This document shows positions 1-6,298 of a DNA stretch of 7,644 nt, in pieces. The position numbers were made by a program, and so were the translations under genes. Source of the stretch: Deltaproteobacteria bacterium (GTDB lineage Bacteria > Desulfobacterota > Desulfobacteria > Desulfobacterales > JAFDCJ01). Each line of letters starts with the position of its first letter. Position 1 is the first letter of the stretch. The stretch is from NCBI GenBank assembly GCA_024277475.1, contig JAJRVC010000026.1, positions 1 to 7,644 on the forward strand, written 5' to 3'. The notes beneath the pieces were generated by a model that saw only the letters and a program-made list of their open reading frames with translations, had not been told where the DNA came from and did not search any database.

Positions 1-79
1 CGGCCAGTTTAATCATCAAAAACCGTGCCATTTTGGTGTGGTTTCACACGAATTACATAGTACAGCGTGTCAGGAATTC

Positions 80-113
80 GGCCTCCGGCCCATAGGGGCC
101 AGTGCTCCGCCGG
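80..113. repeat. GC-rich palindromic block, first copy of a dispersed repeat
   Basis: The stretch 80-98 matches 7493-7511 at 16 of 19 positions in the same orientation (consensus GGCCTCCGGCYCRTARGGG). It can fold in several ways: GGCCC (87-91) with GGGCC (96-100) around ATAG, or CCGGC (85-89) with GCCGG (109-113). It lies in noncoding DNA. Its role is unknown; a REP-like intergenic element is one possibility. Confidence 0.45.
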
Positions 114-165
114 GAAGTTGGAATGCGCAATTTGTCACGTCGTTGCTCAAAGAGCTAAGGCTGCT

Positions 166-192
166 TATCTGGTCTCTGTCATCTATACTCTG
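166..192. repeat. Heptad-periodic repeat, TCTG core
   Basis: The core TCTG, or its variant TCTA, starts at 168, 175, 182 and 189, an exact 7-nt spacing over four units. The 14-mer TATCTGGTCTCTGT at 166-179 is identical to 5526-5539 in the longer array downstream of holA. A period of 7 is not a multiple of 3, which fits noncoding DNA. Confidence 0.6.
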
Positions 193-250
193 AAACCCCC
201 GGCTCTCAAATCTCCGTTTAATTTTTCGAAGCAATTTCAAATATATATTT

Positions 251-275
251 TTAGCCCTTAGCTTTTAGCTTTCTG
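251..275. repeat. Heptad-periodic repeat, TTAG core
   Basis: TTAG starts at 251, 258 and 265, followed in phase by TCTG at 272. The period is 7 nt, but the unit differs from the tract at 166-192. It is short, so chance cannot be excluded if it is taken alone. Confidence 0.45.
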
Positions 276-302
276 TTAAAATGTGCAACACATTACTTCC
301 GG

Positions 303-322
303 TTTTTGAGATCACTCAAAAG
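303..322. other. Perfect hairpin upstream of the ileS promoter
   Basis: TTTTGAG (304-310) and CTCAAAA (315-321) pair perfectly around the loop ATCA, with a further T-G pair outside. No T tract follows on the plus strand, so it is not a typical terminator for that strand. It ends about 40 nt before the -35 element and could be an operator or a remnant of an upstream unit. Confidence 0.4.
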
Positions 323-361
323 AAATCAAAAATCAGATCTGCTGAATTATCCGCTATTTCC

Positions 362-390
362 TTGACAGGATACAGGATAGAGAGTAAAAA
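362..390 (+). promoter_or_regulatory. Candidate sigma70 promoter of ileS
   Basis: A perfect -35 hexamer TTGACA (362-367) is followed, after exactly 17 nt, by TAAAAA (385-390), which matches 4 of 6 positions of the -10 consensus. Transcription would begin near 397, leaving a leader of about 29 nt before the ileS start. This is a sequence-only prediction. The TAAAAT-like bases near 404-409 are an alternative -10 without a good -35. Confidence 0.5.
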
Positions 391-425
391 TCTAAGTTTA
401 ATTAAAATATGAGATAGGGGGATTA

Positions 426-3224
426 ATGAACTATAAACACACACTCAACCTTCCAACTACCAAATTTCCTATGAAAGCCAACCTGGCGAAACGGGAACCG
501 GAGCAGCTGAAGTCATGGAATGAAACCCGCCTGCACGAACAGATCCGCAATACCTCCAGGGGAAGAGAACAGTTTGTCCTCCACGACGGTCCTCCCTATG
601 CCAACGGTTACATCCATATCGGAACGGCGCTGAATAAAATTCTGAAAGATATAATTGTACGCTCAAAACAGATGACCGGCTTTGACGCCGTATACGTGCC
701 AGGCTGGGATTGTCATGGCCTTCCCATCGAGCACAACGTAGATAAAGAAATCGGAGATAAAAAGAAAAATCTCAGCAGGGTGCAGATTCGGCGACTGTGC
801 CGGGCCTATGCCGAAAAATTCATCGATATTCAGCGTGAAGAATTTAAACGTCTCGGGGTGATGGGAGTTTGGGATGATCCCTATTTGACCATGAACTACG
901 GTTATGAAGCCACCATCGCCAGAGAATGCGGCAAATTCGCTAAAGACGGCAGTTTGTTTCGCAGCAAGAAACCAATACACTGGTGCTTTACCTGTCAAAC
1001 CGCTCTGGCAGAGGCTGAAATCGAATATTCCGATGATTTCACACCGTCGATTTACGTCAAATTTGCTTTGAAAGACGATTTGAGCAGTGAATTGTCTTCG
1101 CTCAAAGGCAAAGACGTTTTTATTCTCATATGGACAACTACCCCGTGGACGCTTCCGGCAAATCTGGCCATAGCACTTCATCCCGATTTTGAATATGTGG
1201 CCGTGGATGTCGGTGGTGGTCAGGTGTATATTCTGGCCCGAAAACTGGTTGAAGCCTGCATGCAGACTTTCGGCATTACCGAATATTCCATCGTCGGGGA
1301 GATCCATCCGAAAATCCTTGAAAACAAACGCTGCCTGCACCCACTGTATCAACGTGACTCCCTGATTATCCTGGGGTCCCATGTAACCCTGGATGCCGGT
1401 ACCGGTTGTGTACACACGGCCCCCGGCCACGGGCGGGAAGACCATGAAGTGGGATTGCAATATGGCCTGGATGTATACTCGCCGGTGGACAACAGGGGTC
1501 ATTTTACCGAAGATGTTGAATATTTCAGCGGTGAATTTGTTTTTGATGCCAACAAAAATATCAATACCAGATTAGATGAAATCGGAGCCCTGGTGTGGGA
1601 AGAAACCTTTGAGCACTCTTATCCGCACTGTTGGCGTTGTAAAAAGCCTGTGATCTTTCGGGCCACTCCGCAATGGTTTATCTCTATGGAAAAGACCGGT
1701 TTACGGGAAAAATCACTGGAGGCTATCGACAATGTCAATTGGATTCCCGGCTGGGGACGAGAAAGAATTTACGGCATGATTGAAAATCGACCAGACTGGT
1801 GCGTTTCACGGCAGCGGGCATGGGGCGTTCCGATTACGGTTTTTTATTGTGAAAAATGCGATGCCCTGCTGCTCGACGAACAGATCATGCAGGGGGTCTA
1901 TCAGTTGTTTGAGAAGCACGGCGCAGATATCTGGTTTGAAAAGGACGTGTCGGAGTTCCTACCGCATGACACTACGTGTAAAGCATGCGGCGGCAGGCGT
2001 TTTATTAAAGAGACCGATATCCTTGATGTGTGGTTCGATTCCGGTGTGAGTCATGCTGCCGTGCTGGAGCAGCGATCGTATTTAAGATGGCCGGCCGATC
2101 TTTACCTGGAAGGCAGCGATCAGCATCGGGGATGGTTCCACAGCGCCCTGTTAACAGCCGTGGGTACCCGGGGACGGGCACCCTACGATGCGGTCTTGAC
2201 CCATGGTTTTGTGGTGGATGCCGCCGGTCGAAAAATGTCCAAGTCCGTCGGAAACGTGATCTCACCCAGCGAGGTAATCGGAAAATACGGTACCGAAATT
2301 CTGCGTCTTTGGGTTTCGGCATCGGACTATCGTGAGGACATTCGAATTTCCGATAATATCTTAAAACAGCTGACCGACGCCTACCGGCGCATCCGTAACA
2401 CAAGCCGTTTTATGCTGGGAAATCTTTATGATTTCGATCCTGGAAAAGACGTGGTTGATTACAGTTCGATGCCGGAAATCGATCGGTTTGCGTTGCACAA
2501 GCTACAACTCATCGTCGAAAAGACGCTCGCTGCTTACGAGTCCTATGAATTTCATGTTATTTACCACACGCTCTATAACTATTGCACGCTGGATTTATCG
2601 GCCCTTTATCTTGATATCCTTAAAGATCGGTTGTACACTTCAACACCGCAATCTGTCGAGCGAAAAAGCGCCCAAAGCGTTTTGCACATTGTGCTCGATA
2701 CCATTGCGCGGTTGATGGCTCCAATTTTACCCTTTACGTCCGATGAAATCTGGCAATACATGCCTCAGAAAAGCGGCCGGGAATCCAGTATCCATCTGGC
2801 GGCATTACCTGAAATAAATCCAGCTTTCAAAGATGACGCCCTGTTTCAAAGATGGGAGTTCCTGCTGAAAATTCGCAGTGAGGTCACCAAAGCACTGGAG
2901 GAGGCCCGAGCAAAGAAACTCATCGGACATGCCTTGGATGCCGCGGTAACCATCTCAGCAAAAGGGGATATGTATGATGCCCTTAAACCCTATGCCGACA
3001 AGCTGAGGTCGCTGCTCATTGTTTCCCAGGCTGTTCTGGTAAAGGATGAGGCCCTTGAAGGTGCGCTTAAGAGTGAGGAAATAGAAGGTATGCTTATTCG
3101 GGTAGAGCCTGCACCGGGAAGGAAATGTGAAAGATGTTGGGTGCATGACACCTCTGTTGGGATTCACCCCGAACAGACAACTATTTGTGATCGTTGCCGG
3201 GATGCGCTGGCCAGGATGGGGTAA
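426..3224 (+). CDS. ileS: Isoleucyl-tRNA synthetase
   Basis: This cytoplasmic class I synthetase joins isoleucine to tRNA-Ile using ATP and edits mischarged valine. The 932-residue length is usual for bacterial IleRS. The N-terminal Rossmann fold carries the HIGH-type motif as HIGT (64-67) in the typical PPYANG context, followed by PGWDCHGLP. The CP1 editing domain shows WTTTPWTLP (from 236) and [12 protein letters not shown] (325-336) with the conserved Asp339. [10 protein letters not shown] begins at 458, and KMSKS lies at 603-607. CxxC pairs at 187/190, 402/405, 475/478 and 518/521 are zinc-knuckle candidates. The C-terminal tRNA-binding zinc finger uses Cys901, Cys904, Cys921 and Cys924; this finger marks the ordinary bacterial type, usually mupirocin-sensitive (an inference). 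The ATG follows a purine run AGGGGG (416-421), a rather short spacing of 4 nt. lspA lies 130 nt downstream. Confidence 0.98.
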   Translation: MNYKHTLNLPTTKFPMKANLAKREPEQLKSWNETRLHEQIRNTSRGREQFVLHDGPPYANGYIHIGTALNKILKDIIVRSKQMTGFDAVYVPGWDCHGLPIEHNVDKEIGDKKKNLSRVQIRRLCRAYAEKFIDIQREEFKRLGVMGVWDDPYLTMNYGYEATIARECGKFAKDGSLFRSKKPIHWCFTCQTALAEAEIEYSDDFTPSIYVKFALKDDLSSELSSLKGKDVFILIWTTTPWTLPANLAIALHPDFEYVAVDVGGGQVYILARKLVEACMQTFGITEYSIVGEIHPKILENKRCLHPLYQRDSLIILGSHVTLDAGTGCVHTAPGHGREDHEVGLQYGLDVYSPVDNRGHFTEDVEYFSGEFVFDANKNINTRLDEIGALVWEETFEHSYPHCWRCKKPVIFRATPQWFISMEKTGLREKSLEAIDNVNWIPGWGRERIYGMIENRPDWCVSRQRAWGVPITVFYCEKCDALLLDEQIMQGVYQLFEKHGADIWFEKDVSEFLPHDTTCKACGGRRFIKETDILDVWFDSGVSHAAVLEQRSYLRWPADLYLEGSDQHRGWFHSALLTAVGTRGRAPYDAVLTHGFVVDAAGRKMSKSVGNVISPSEVIGKYGTEILRLWVSASDYREDIRISDNILKQLTDAYRRIRNTSRFMLGNLYDFDPGKDVVDYSSMPEIDRFALHKLQLIVEKTLAAYESYEFHVIYHTLYNYCTLDLSALYLDILKDRLYTSTPQSVERKSAQSVLHIVLDTIARLMAPILPFTSDEIWQYMPQKSGRESSIHLAALPEINPAFKDDALFQRWEFLLKIRSEVTKALEEARAKKLIGHALDAAVTISAKGDMYDALKPYADKLRSLLIVSQAVLVKDEALEGALKSEEIEGMLIRVEPAPGRKCERCWVHDTSVGIHPEQTTICDRCRDALARMG

Positions 3225-3259
3225 ACCCCATAGTTGCAACAAGGGTAAATACGGCCGGC

Positions 3260-3277
3260 AGACGGGTGAGACGGGTG
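3260..3277. repeat. 9-bp tandem duplication between ileS and lspA
   Basis: AGACGGGTG occurs twice head to tail (3260-3268 and 3269-3277) in the 130-nt gap after ileS. A further inverted repeat, CTGGCC (3322-3327) with GGCCAG (3336-3341), lies just before the lspA start. No T-rich terminator is seen, so read-through from ileS is plausible. Confidence 0.5.
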
Positions 3278-3354
3278 TAAATCATGGCTGTTGGTAAATT
3301 GCAGTCATTTATTCCTTTGAACTGGCCGCTTTTCTGGCCAGAGACGGCGCTCAT

Positions 3355-3840
3355 ATGTTACCAAACAAATATACCAAATTATCAATCGTGGCCGGACTCG
3401 TAGTGCTGGCCGACCAGGTTTCCAAGGCCTTCATCATAAAGTACCTGCCGTATCACCAGAGTATTCCGGTCATAAAAAATTTTTTCGATATCACCCATAT
3501 TCGTAATCCCGGGGGGGCTTTTGGGCTTATGGCCAATATGAGCCCGACCGTTCGCACCGTAGTTTTTCTATTTATTTCATCTCTGGCCGTGGGCTTGATT
3601 TTATATTTTTATAAAAAAACACCCAGCAGTCAGTCTCTTCTTGCCACCGGTTTTGCCTTGATTTTCGGAGGTGCCGTTGGAAATCTGATTGACAGGGTCC
3701 GATTTGGAAACGTTGTGGATTTTCTTGACGTTTACCTCGGCAATCTCCACTGGCCTGCCTTTAACATCGCCGACAGTGCCCTTACCGTAGGCATTTTTAT
3801 TTTCATATTTCATTTGCTGTTTAATAAAATTCCGGAGTAG
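3355..3840 (+). CDS. lspA: Lipoprotein signal peptidase (signal peptidase II)
   Basis: This inner-membrane aspartyl protease removes signal peptides from diacylglyceryl-modified prolipoproteins, after Lgt and before Lnt in lipoprotein maturation. The protein has 161 residues, a normal length. It shows four hydrophobic segments at about 8-28, 66-86, 94-112 and 138-156. The family blocks are all present: ADQVSK with Asp20, RNPGGAFG (50-57), GNLIDR (109-114), VVDF with catalytic Asp122, and FNIADS with catalytic Asp140. The 18-residue spacing of the two aspartates is close to the 19 seen in the Pseudomonas enzyme. The ATG is preceded by only a weak Shine-Dalgarno-like GAGACGG (3341-3347), but the first membrane segment fits this start. 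Its position after ileS is a common conserved pairing. Confidence 0.97.
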   Translation: MLPNKYTKLSIVAGLVVLADQVSKAFIIKYLPYHQSIPVIKNFFDITHIRNPGGAFGLMANMSPTVRTVVFLFISSLAVGLILYFYKKTPSSQSLLATGFALIFGGAVGNLIDRVRFGNVVDFLDVYLGNLHWPAFNIADSALTVGIFIFIFHLLFNKIPE

Positions 3841-3959
3841 GCTCTTCTGAATTATTTTTGTGCATTTTGTGGCAAAACAATTGTATTGGGATATTTTTCT
3901 ATCTCCAATTTTCAATTATAGCTCGACCGGATCAGCTATGTGGAACCGAGTCTAACACC
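3841..3959. other. Gap between lspA and holA with an inverted repeat
   Basis: The gap is A+T-rich and holds no gene. ATAGCT (3918-3923) and AGCTAT (3934-3939) form a 6-bp inverted repeat that ends 20 nt before the holA ATG. CCAATT and TCAATT (starts 3905 and 3912) are spaced by 7 nt and resemble the TCAAT array at 7336-7354. No terminator with a T tract is seen. Confidence 0.4.
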
Positions 3960-5426
3960 ATGCCCGTTATCAACCATAAAGAATTGGAAAAACATTTGCA
4001 GGATCGGGGAGACGATCTATTTTTTCCCGTGTACCTGATTTACGGGGAAGATTTGTTGGTCAAAGGTGCATTTGATGCGCTTCTAAATGCTTTGATGCCA
4101 GCCTCAGATCGCAGCATTAACTATGAATCGCTGGACGGAACCTATGAAAATATTCACGAGGTTATCGGTCGGGTCAACACCTTTTCGCTGCTGCCCGGTA
4201 TAAAAGTTATCGCCTTACGCGAATCAAAAATTTTTTATGCCAAGCAGGACAAAGACCAATTGCTTGATACTACCAAAAAAGCATTTGATGAGGATAATAT
4301 AAAAAAAGCAGCCGGTCATCTTCTGAGTTTGATGGGAATTTTTAATCTCTCCTTTGAAGATATGGACAAACCGAGCCGAAAGAAAAACCTGGGTATCGGC
4401 AATATTTCCGGAACTGATGACGTATGGTTGGATGAAATCATTGCATACTGCCGACAACACGACCAGACCATTCCCATCGTCCGGGATGACAGTCGTATTT
4501 TACAGCAGGCTGTGGAAAAGGGATTCCCGAAAAGCAACTATCTGATCATCACAACGGATACAGTGGACAGGCGGCGGGGTTTGTTTAAAACTTTAAGCAG
4601 CAAGGGGATGGTTGTTGACTGTTCGGTGCCAAAAGGTACGCGCCGGGCAGATCGGATTGCTCAGGAGTCCGTTTTGGTTGAAAAAATGAAATCGATTCTC
4701 GCAAACGGCAGCAAAACCATGGACCAGGCGACTTACCTGGCTCTATATGAAATGACCGGCTTCGATTTGCGAACATTTTGCAATAATTTGGAAAAATTAA
4801 TAAGCTGGGTTGGGGATCGAGTCGAAATTACCATTAGAGATGTGGAGTCCGTTTTACAGCGCAGCAAAAGGGACCCGATCTATGAACTGACCAATGCTCT
4901 GGCGAATCGTAGCGTTGGTTCAGCACTGTTTTTTCTGGATTCCATTCTGTCTTCCGGTATTCATCCTCTGCAGGTGCTTGCAGCCCTGGTCAACCAGGTC
5001 AGAAGGCTTTTGCTGGCGAAAGGCTTTGTTAAAAGCCCCCAAGGAATAGACTGGCAGAGTGGCTGCCCATACACCTATTTTCAAAAGAAAATTATACCGG
5101 CCATTGTCGAGTATGATCGCATGCTGATGGACCAGTTGGACAAATGGCAGACCATGCTGAACGCTGAGGCAATTTCGCAGAAGACCGGATCACCTAAAAA
5201 AAGTAAAAAGACAAAAGGCAAAGCTACAACGGATCTTTTAATCGCTAAAAATCCGAAAAATCCCTATCCGATCTATCTGCTGCTTAAAAAATCGGACGGA
5301 TTTTCTCAAGATGAGCTTATCAGGTCCGTAGGAGTCCTGGCTGAAGCGGATAAAAAACTCAAGACCGGCTCCCAGTATCCGAAGCTGGTTTTGGAAAAGG
5401 CAATATTGAGTATTTGCAATTTGTAG
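3960..5426 (+). CDS. holA: DNA polymerase III subunit delta, enlarged form
   Basis: The delta subunit of the clamp loader opens the beta sliding clamp and loads it on primed DNA. The N-terminal part matches the family well: FPVYLIYGEDLLVKGAF (22-38), FSLLPGIKVIALRE (75-88) and NYLIITTDTVDRR (193-205). A helical collar-like C-terminal part follows (about 255-350, GFDLRTFCNNLEKL then TIRDVESVL, ending in the helix LQVLAALVNQVRRLLL). At 488 residues it is much longer than the roughly 340 of E. coli HolA. Most of the excess lies between about 91 and 190, where E. coli has a short linker, and a second lysine-rich insert lies at about 408-423. I chose the ATG at 3960 because homology begins about 20 residues after it. 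An in-frame ATG at 3858 would add 34 unrelated residues encoded by intergenic-type DNA. The Shine-Dalgarno is weak (GAG at 3948-3950). Confidence 0.9.
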   Translation: MPVINHKELEKHLQDRGDDLFFPVYLIYGEDLLVKGAFDALLNALMPASDRSINYESLDGTYENIHEVIGRVNTFSLLPGIKVIALRESKIFYAKQDKDQLLDTTKKAFDEDNIKKAAGHLLSLMGIFNLSFEDMDKPSRKKNLGIGNISGTDDVWLDEIIAYCRQHDQTIPIVRDDSRILQQAVEKGFPKSNYLIITTDTVDRRRGLFKTLSSKGMVVDCSVPKGTRRADRIAQESVLVEKMKSILANGSKTMDQATYLALYEMTGFDLRTFCNNLEKLISWVGDRVEITIRDVESVLQRSKRDPIYELTNALANRSVGSALFFLDSILSSGIHPLQVLAALVNQVRRLLLAKGFVKSPQGIDWQSGCPYTYFQKKIIPAIVEYDRMLMDQLDKWQTMLNAEAISQKTGSPKKSKKTKGKATTDLLIAKNPKNPYPIYLLLKKSDGFSQDELIRSVGVLAEADKKLKTGSQYPKLVLEKAILSICNL

Positions 5427-5435
5427 GATGGATTA

Positions 5436-5463
5436 GATTGCGGGTTGTGAGTTACGGGTTACA
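5436..5463. repeat. Heptad-periodic repeat, GGTT core
   Basis: GATT, GGTT, AGTT and GGTT start at 5436, 5443, 5450 and 5457, an exact 7-nt period over four degenerate units. The tract begins only 10 nt after the holA stop codon. The unit differs from the array that follows in the same gap. Confidence 0.55.
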
Positions 5464-5510
5464 GAAAATGGCATAGAGCAGTGTGTTGAGCAGGACGATT
5501 TGAAACCGGA

Positions 5511-5559
5511 ATATCTGACTTCTGATATCTGGTCTCTGTTGCCTAACCTCTGACTCTTT
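5511..5559. repeat. Heptad-periodic repeat, TCTG core, seven units
   Basis: Seven consecutive units keep an exact 7-nt phase: TCTG starts at 5514, 5521, 5528, 5535 and 5549, with the variants CCTA at 5542 and TCTT at 5556. Consensus is roughly AYNTCTG. It is the longest heptad array in the window. It ends 3 nt before the Shine-Dalgarno sequence of the next gene, so it would be transcribed in that gene's leader. It shares a 14-mer with 166-179. Confidence 0.7.
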
Positions 5560-5575
5560 ATCGGAGATTTGGTGT

Positions 5576-5782
5576 ATGGGTTTTATCAGACAGCAGGAAG
5601 AAAAACTTGCGGTTCGATTCTTAAGTTGGCAGTATGAGAAATTGAAAAAACCGATCCCCGAAGGGGCGGAATTGGCGAACCAGGCAGCCAAAATCGTCGA
5701 GGAAGCCCACCGGATTGCCCGTGAAAGAGGGCGTAATGTCGTATCCATCATTAAAGATCTCATCGTTGATATAAAAAAATAG
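5576..5782 (+). CDS. Conserved-looking small protein of unknown function (68 aa)
   Basis: I do not recognise a named family. The gene has a good Shine-Dalgarno, GGAG (5563-5566), 9 nt before the ATG, and a coding-like composition. The 68-residue product has no signal peptide, membrane segment or cysteine. It is charged and looks almost wholly helical: an N-terminal basic helix (RQQEEKLAVRFLSWQYEKL), a break at about KKPIPEG (24-30), then a longer amphipathic helix (ELANQAAKIVEEAHRIARERG) and a last helix ending in IKDLIVDIKK. This suggests a small helical bundle or a subunit that binds a partner or nucleic acid, but that is only an inference. It follows holA by 149 nt on the same strand and could be co-transcribed with it. 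No terminator follows directly. Confidence 0.75.
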   Translation: MGFIRQQEEKLAVRFLSWQYEKLKKPIPEGAELANQAAKIVEEAHRIARERGRNVVSIIKDLIVDIKK

Positions 5783-6033
5783 CGCCCTTGTCCGCGAACG
5801 GCCGATGTTTTACCGGATTAATCTAGTACTAACTCCGATATTAAGCCACCACTTCCAGGGGGGACGCGAAAAGGTTCTGCCGACTCCGGCGAGAAGACAG
5901 CGAAATCATGGGAAATCCGAATTTTGAATTTAAAATAGTCGCGTTAAATGTCTTCCCCCCCTTCCAAGGGGCTTCCTGAAGCCTCCCGTTCTGCGGGAGG
6001 AGCATTCACTTCTATAGAAAGGAGGACTTGAAC
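5783..6033 (+). other. Noncoding region with several hairpins, possible structured leader
   Basis: This 251-nt gap has no gene. Three hairpins are visible. TTCTGCCG (5875-5882) pairs with CGGC plus AGAA (5887-5895, one bulged G). CCCCT (5958-5962) pairs with AGGGG (5967-5971). CCTCCCG (5982-5988) pairs perfectly with CGGGAGG (5994-6000). No T tract follows the last one, so it is not a classical terminator. Its left arm CCTCC could instead pair with the Shine-Dalgarno GGAGG at 6021-6025, so control of translation is possible but unproven. It matches no riboswitch class I can recall. Confidence 0.35.
6020..6025 (+). promoter_or_regulatory. Strong ribosome binding site fixing the start of the 87-aa gene
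   Basis: AGGAGG is a perfect Shine-Dalgarno core, 8 nt before the ATG at 6034. The TTG at 6028, also in frame, would be only 2 nt away and is therefore not the start. Confidence 0.8.
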
Positions 6034-6297
6034 ATGCAGGACGTCTGGGCAGAAAAACTATCCTGTGCTACTCATTGCCATCGGTGCAATCAGAAAATGG
6101 TACCGGAGAACCCTCGAATTCTCTCTGTTTTAGATCATGAGGCTATTTGCATGGCCTGCAAAGACCAGGAGGAAAAGCGGGCCGATTATGAGCAAATTTC
6201 TAAACAGATGATCGGGCAATGTCTGATAGATACTGAAATGCAATGGGGCGATCCACAAGGGTATTGCTATCACCACTTCTATCCGTTCAGCTGCTGA
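6034..6297 (+). CDS. Small cysteine-rich, probably metal-binding protein of unknown function (87 aa)
   Basis: The start is set by AGGAGG at 6020-6025. The 87-residue product has eight cysteines. Two CxxC pairs (Cys15/Cys18 and Cys39/Cys42) sit 20 residues apart, in CHRCNQKM and CMACKDQE, the layout of a four-cysteine zinc ribbon or treble-clef knuckle. A charged helix follows (43-60), then a C-terminal part with Cys63, Cys78, two histidines (80-81) and a terminal Cys87 in a GYCYHHFYPFSC tail. It has no signal peptide or membrane segment, so it is probably cytoplasmic. I recall similar short proteins from sulfate-reducer genomes but no function or name. Zinc or another metal, or thiol chemistry, is an inference from the motifs. 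The downstream neighbour converges on it, and its stop is one base from that gene's stop. Confidence 0.75.
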   Translation: MQDVWAEKLSCATHCHRCNQKMVPENPRILSVLDHEAICMACKDQEEKRADYEQISKQMIGQCLIDTEMQWGDPQGYCYHHFYPFSC

Positions 6298-6298
6298 T

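Larger units (their letters stand above)
1..361. other. Noncoding leader region upstream of ileS
   Basis: No convincing gene lies here. The only frame of any length (67-261) has no Shine-Dalgarno sequence, an odd composition, and runs through the 7-nt periodic repeats, so I treat it as chance. What can be seen is a small hairpin at 36-49 (GTGTG, loop GTTT, CACAC), a GC-rich palindromic block at 80-113, two heptad-periodic tracts (168-192 and 251-275), and a perfect 7-bp hairpin at 304-321. I see no T-box signature (no GGGTGGNACCGCG-like box), so control of ileS by uncharged tRNA through a T-box is not supported. Confidence 0.7.

Noticed and set aside
67..261. 64-residue open frame upstream of ileS
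   Set aside because: No ribosome binding site, low-complexity composition, and it runs through 7-nt periodic repeats and palindromes. It looks like a chance frame.
1..425. T-box riboswitch in the ileS leader
   Set aside because: I find no T-box sequence and no terminator/antiterminator pair, and the predicted promoter leaves only about 29 nt of leader.
663..1502. 279-residue open frame antisense to ileS
   Set aside because: It lies wholly opposite a certain gene with conserved motifs. The antisense product shows no recognisable domain; long antisense frames commonly arise from codon bias.
3858..3959. Upstream in-frame ATG of holA adding 34 residues
   Set aside because: The extra residues show no similarity to the family, there is no ribosome binding site, and the DNA is A+T-rich with intergenic-type repeats. 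The ATG at 3960 fits the family start.
5511..5559. CRISPR array
   Set aside because: The units are 7 nt with no spacers, and no cas gene is present.
5982..6000. Rho-independent terminator after the 68-aa gene
   Set aside because: The 7-bp stem is perfect but no T tract follows, and it lies within 35 nt of the next gene's start.
6028..6033. TTG start for the cysteine-rich gene
   Set aside because: It is only 2 nt from the Shine-Dalgarno core, while the ATG at 6034 has an ideal 8-nt spacing.
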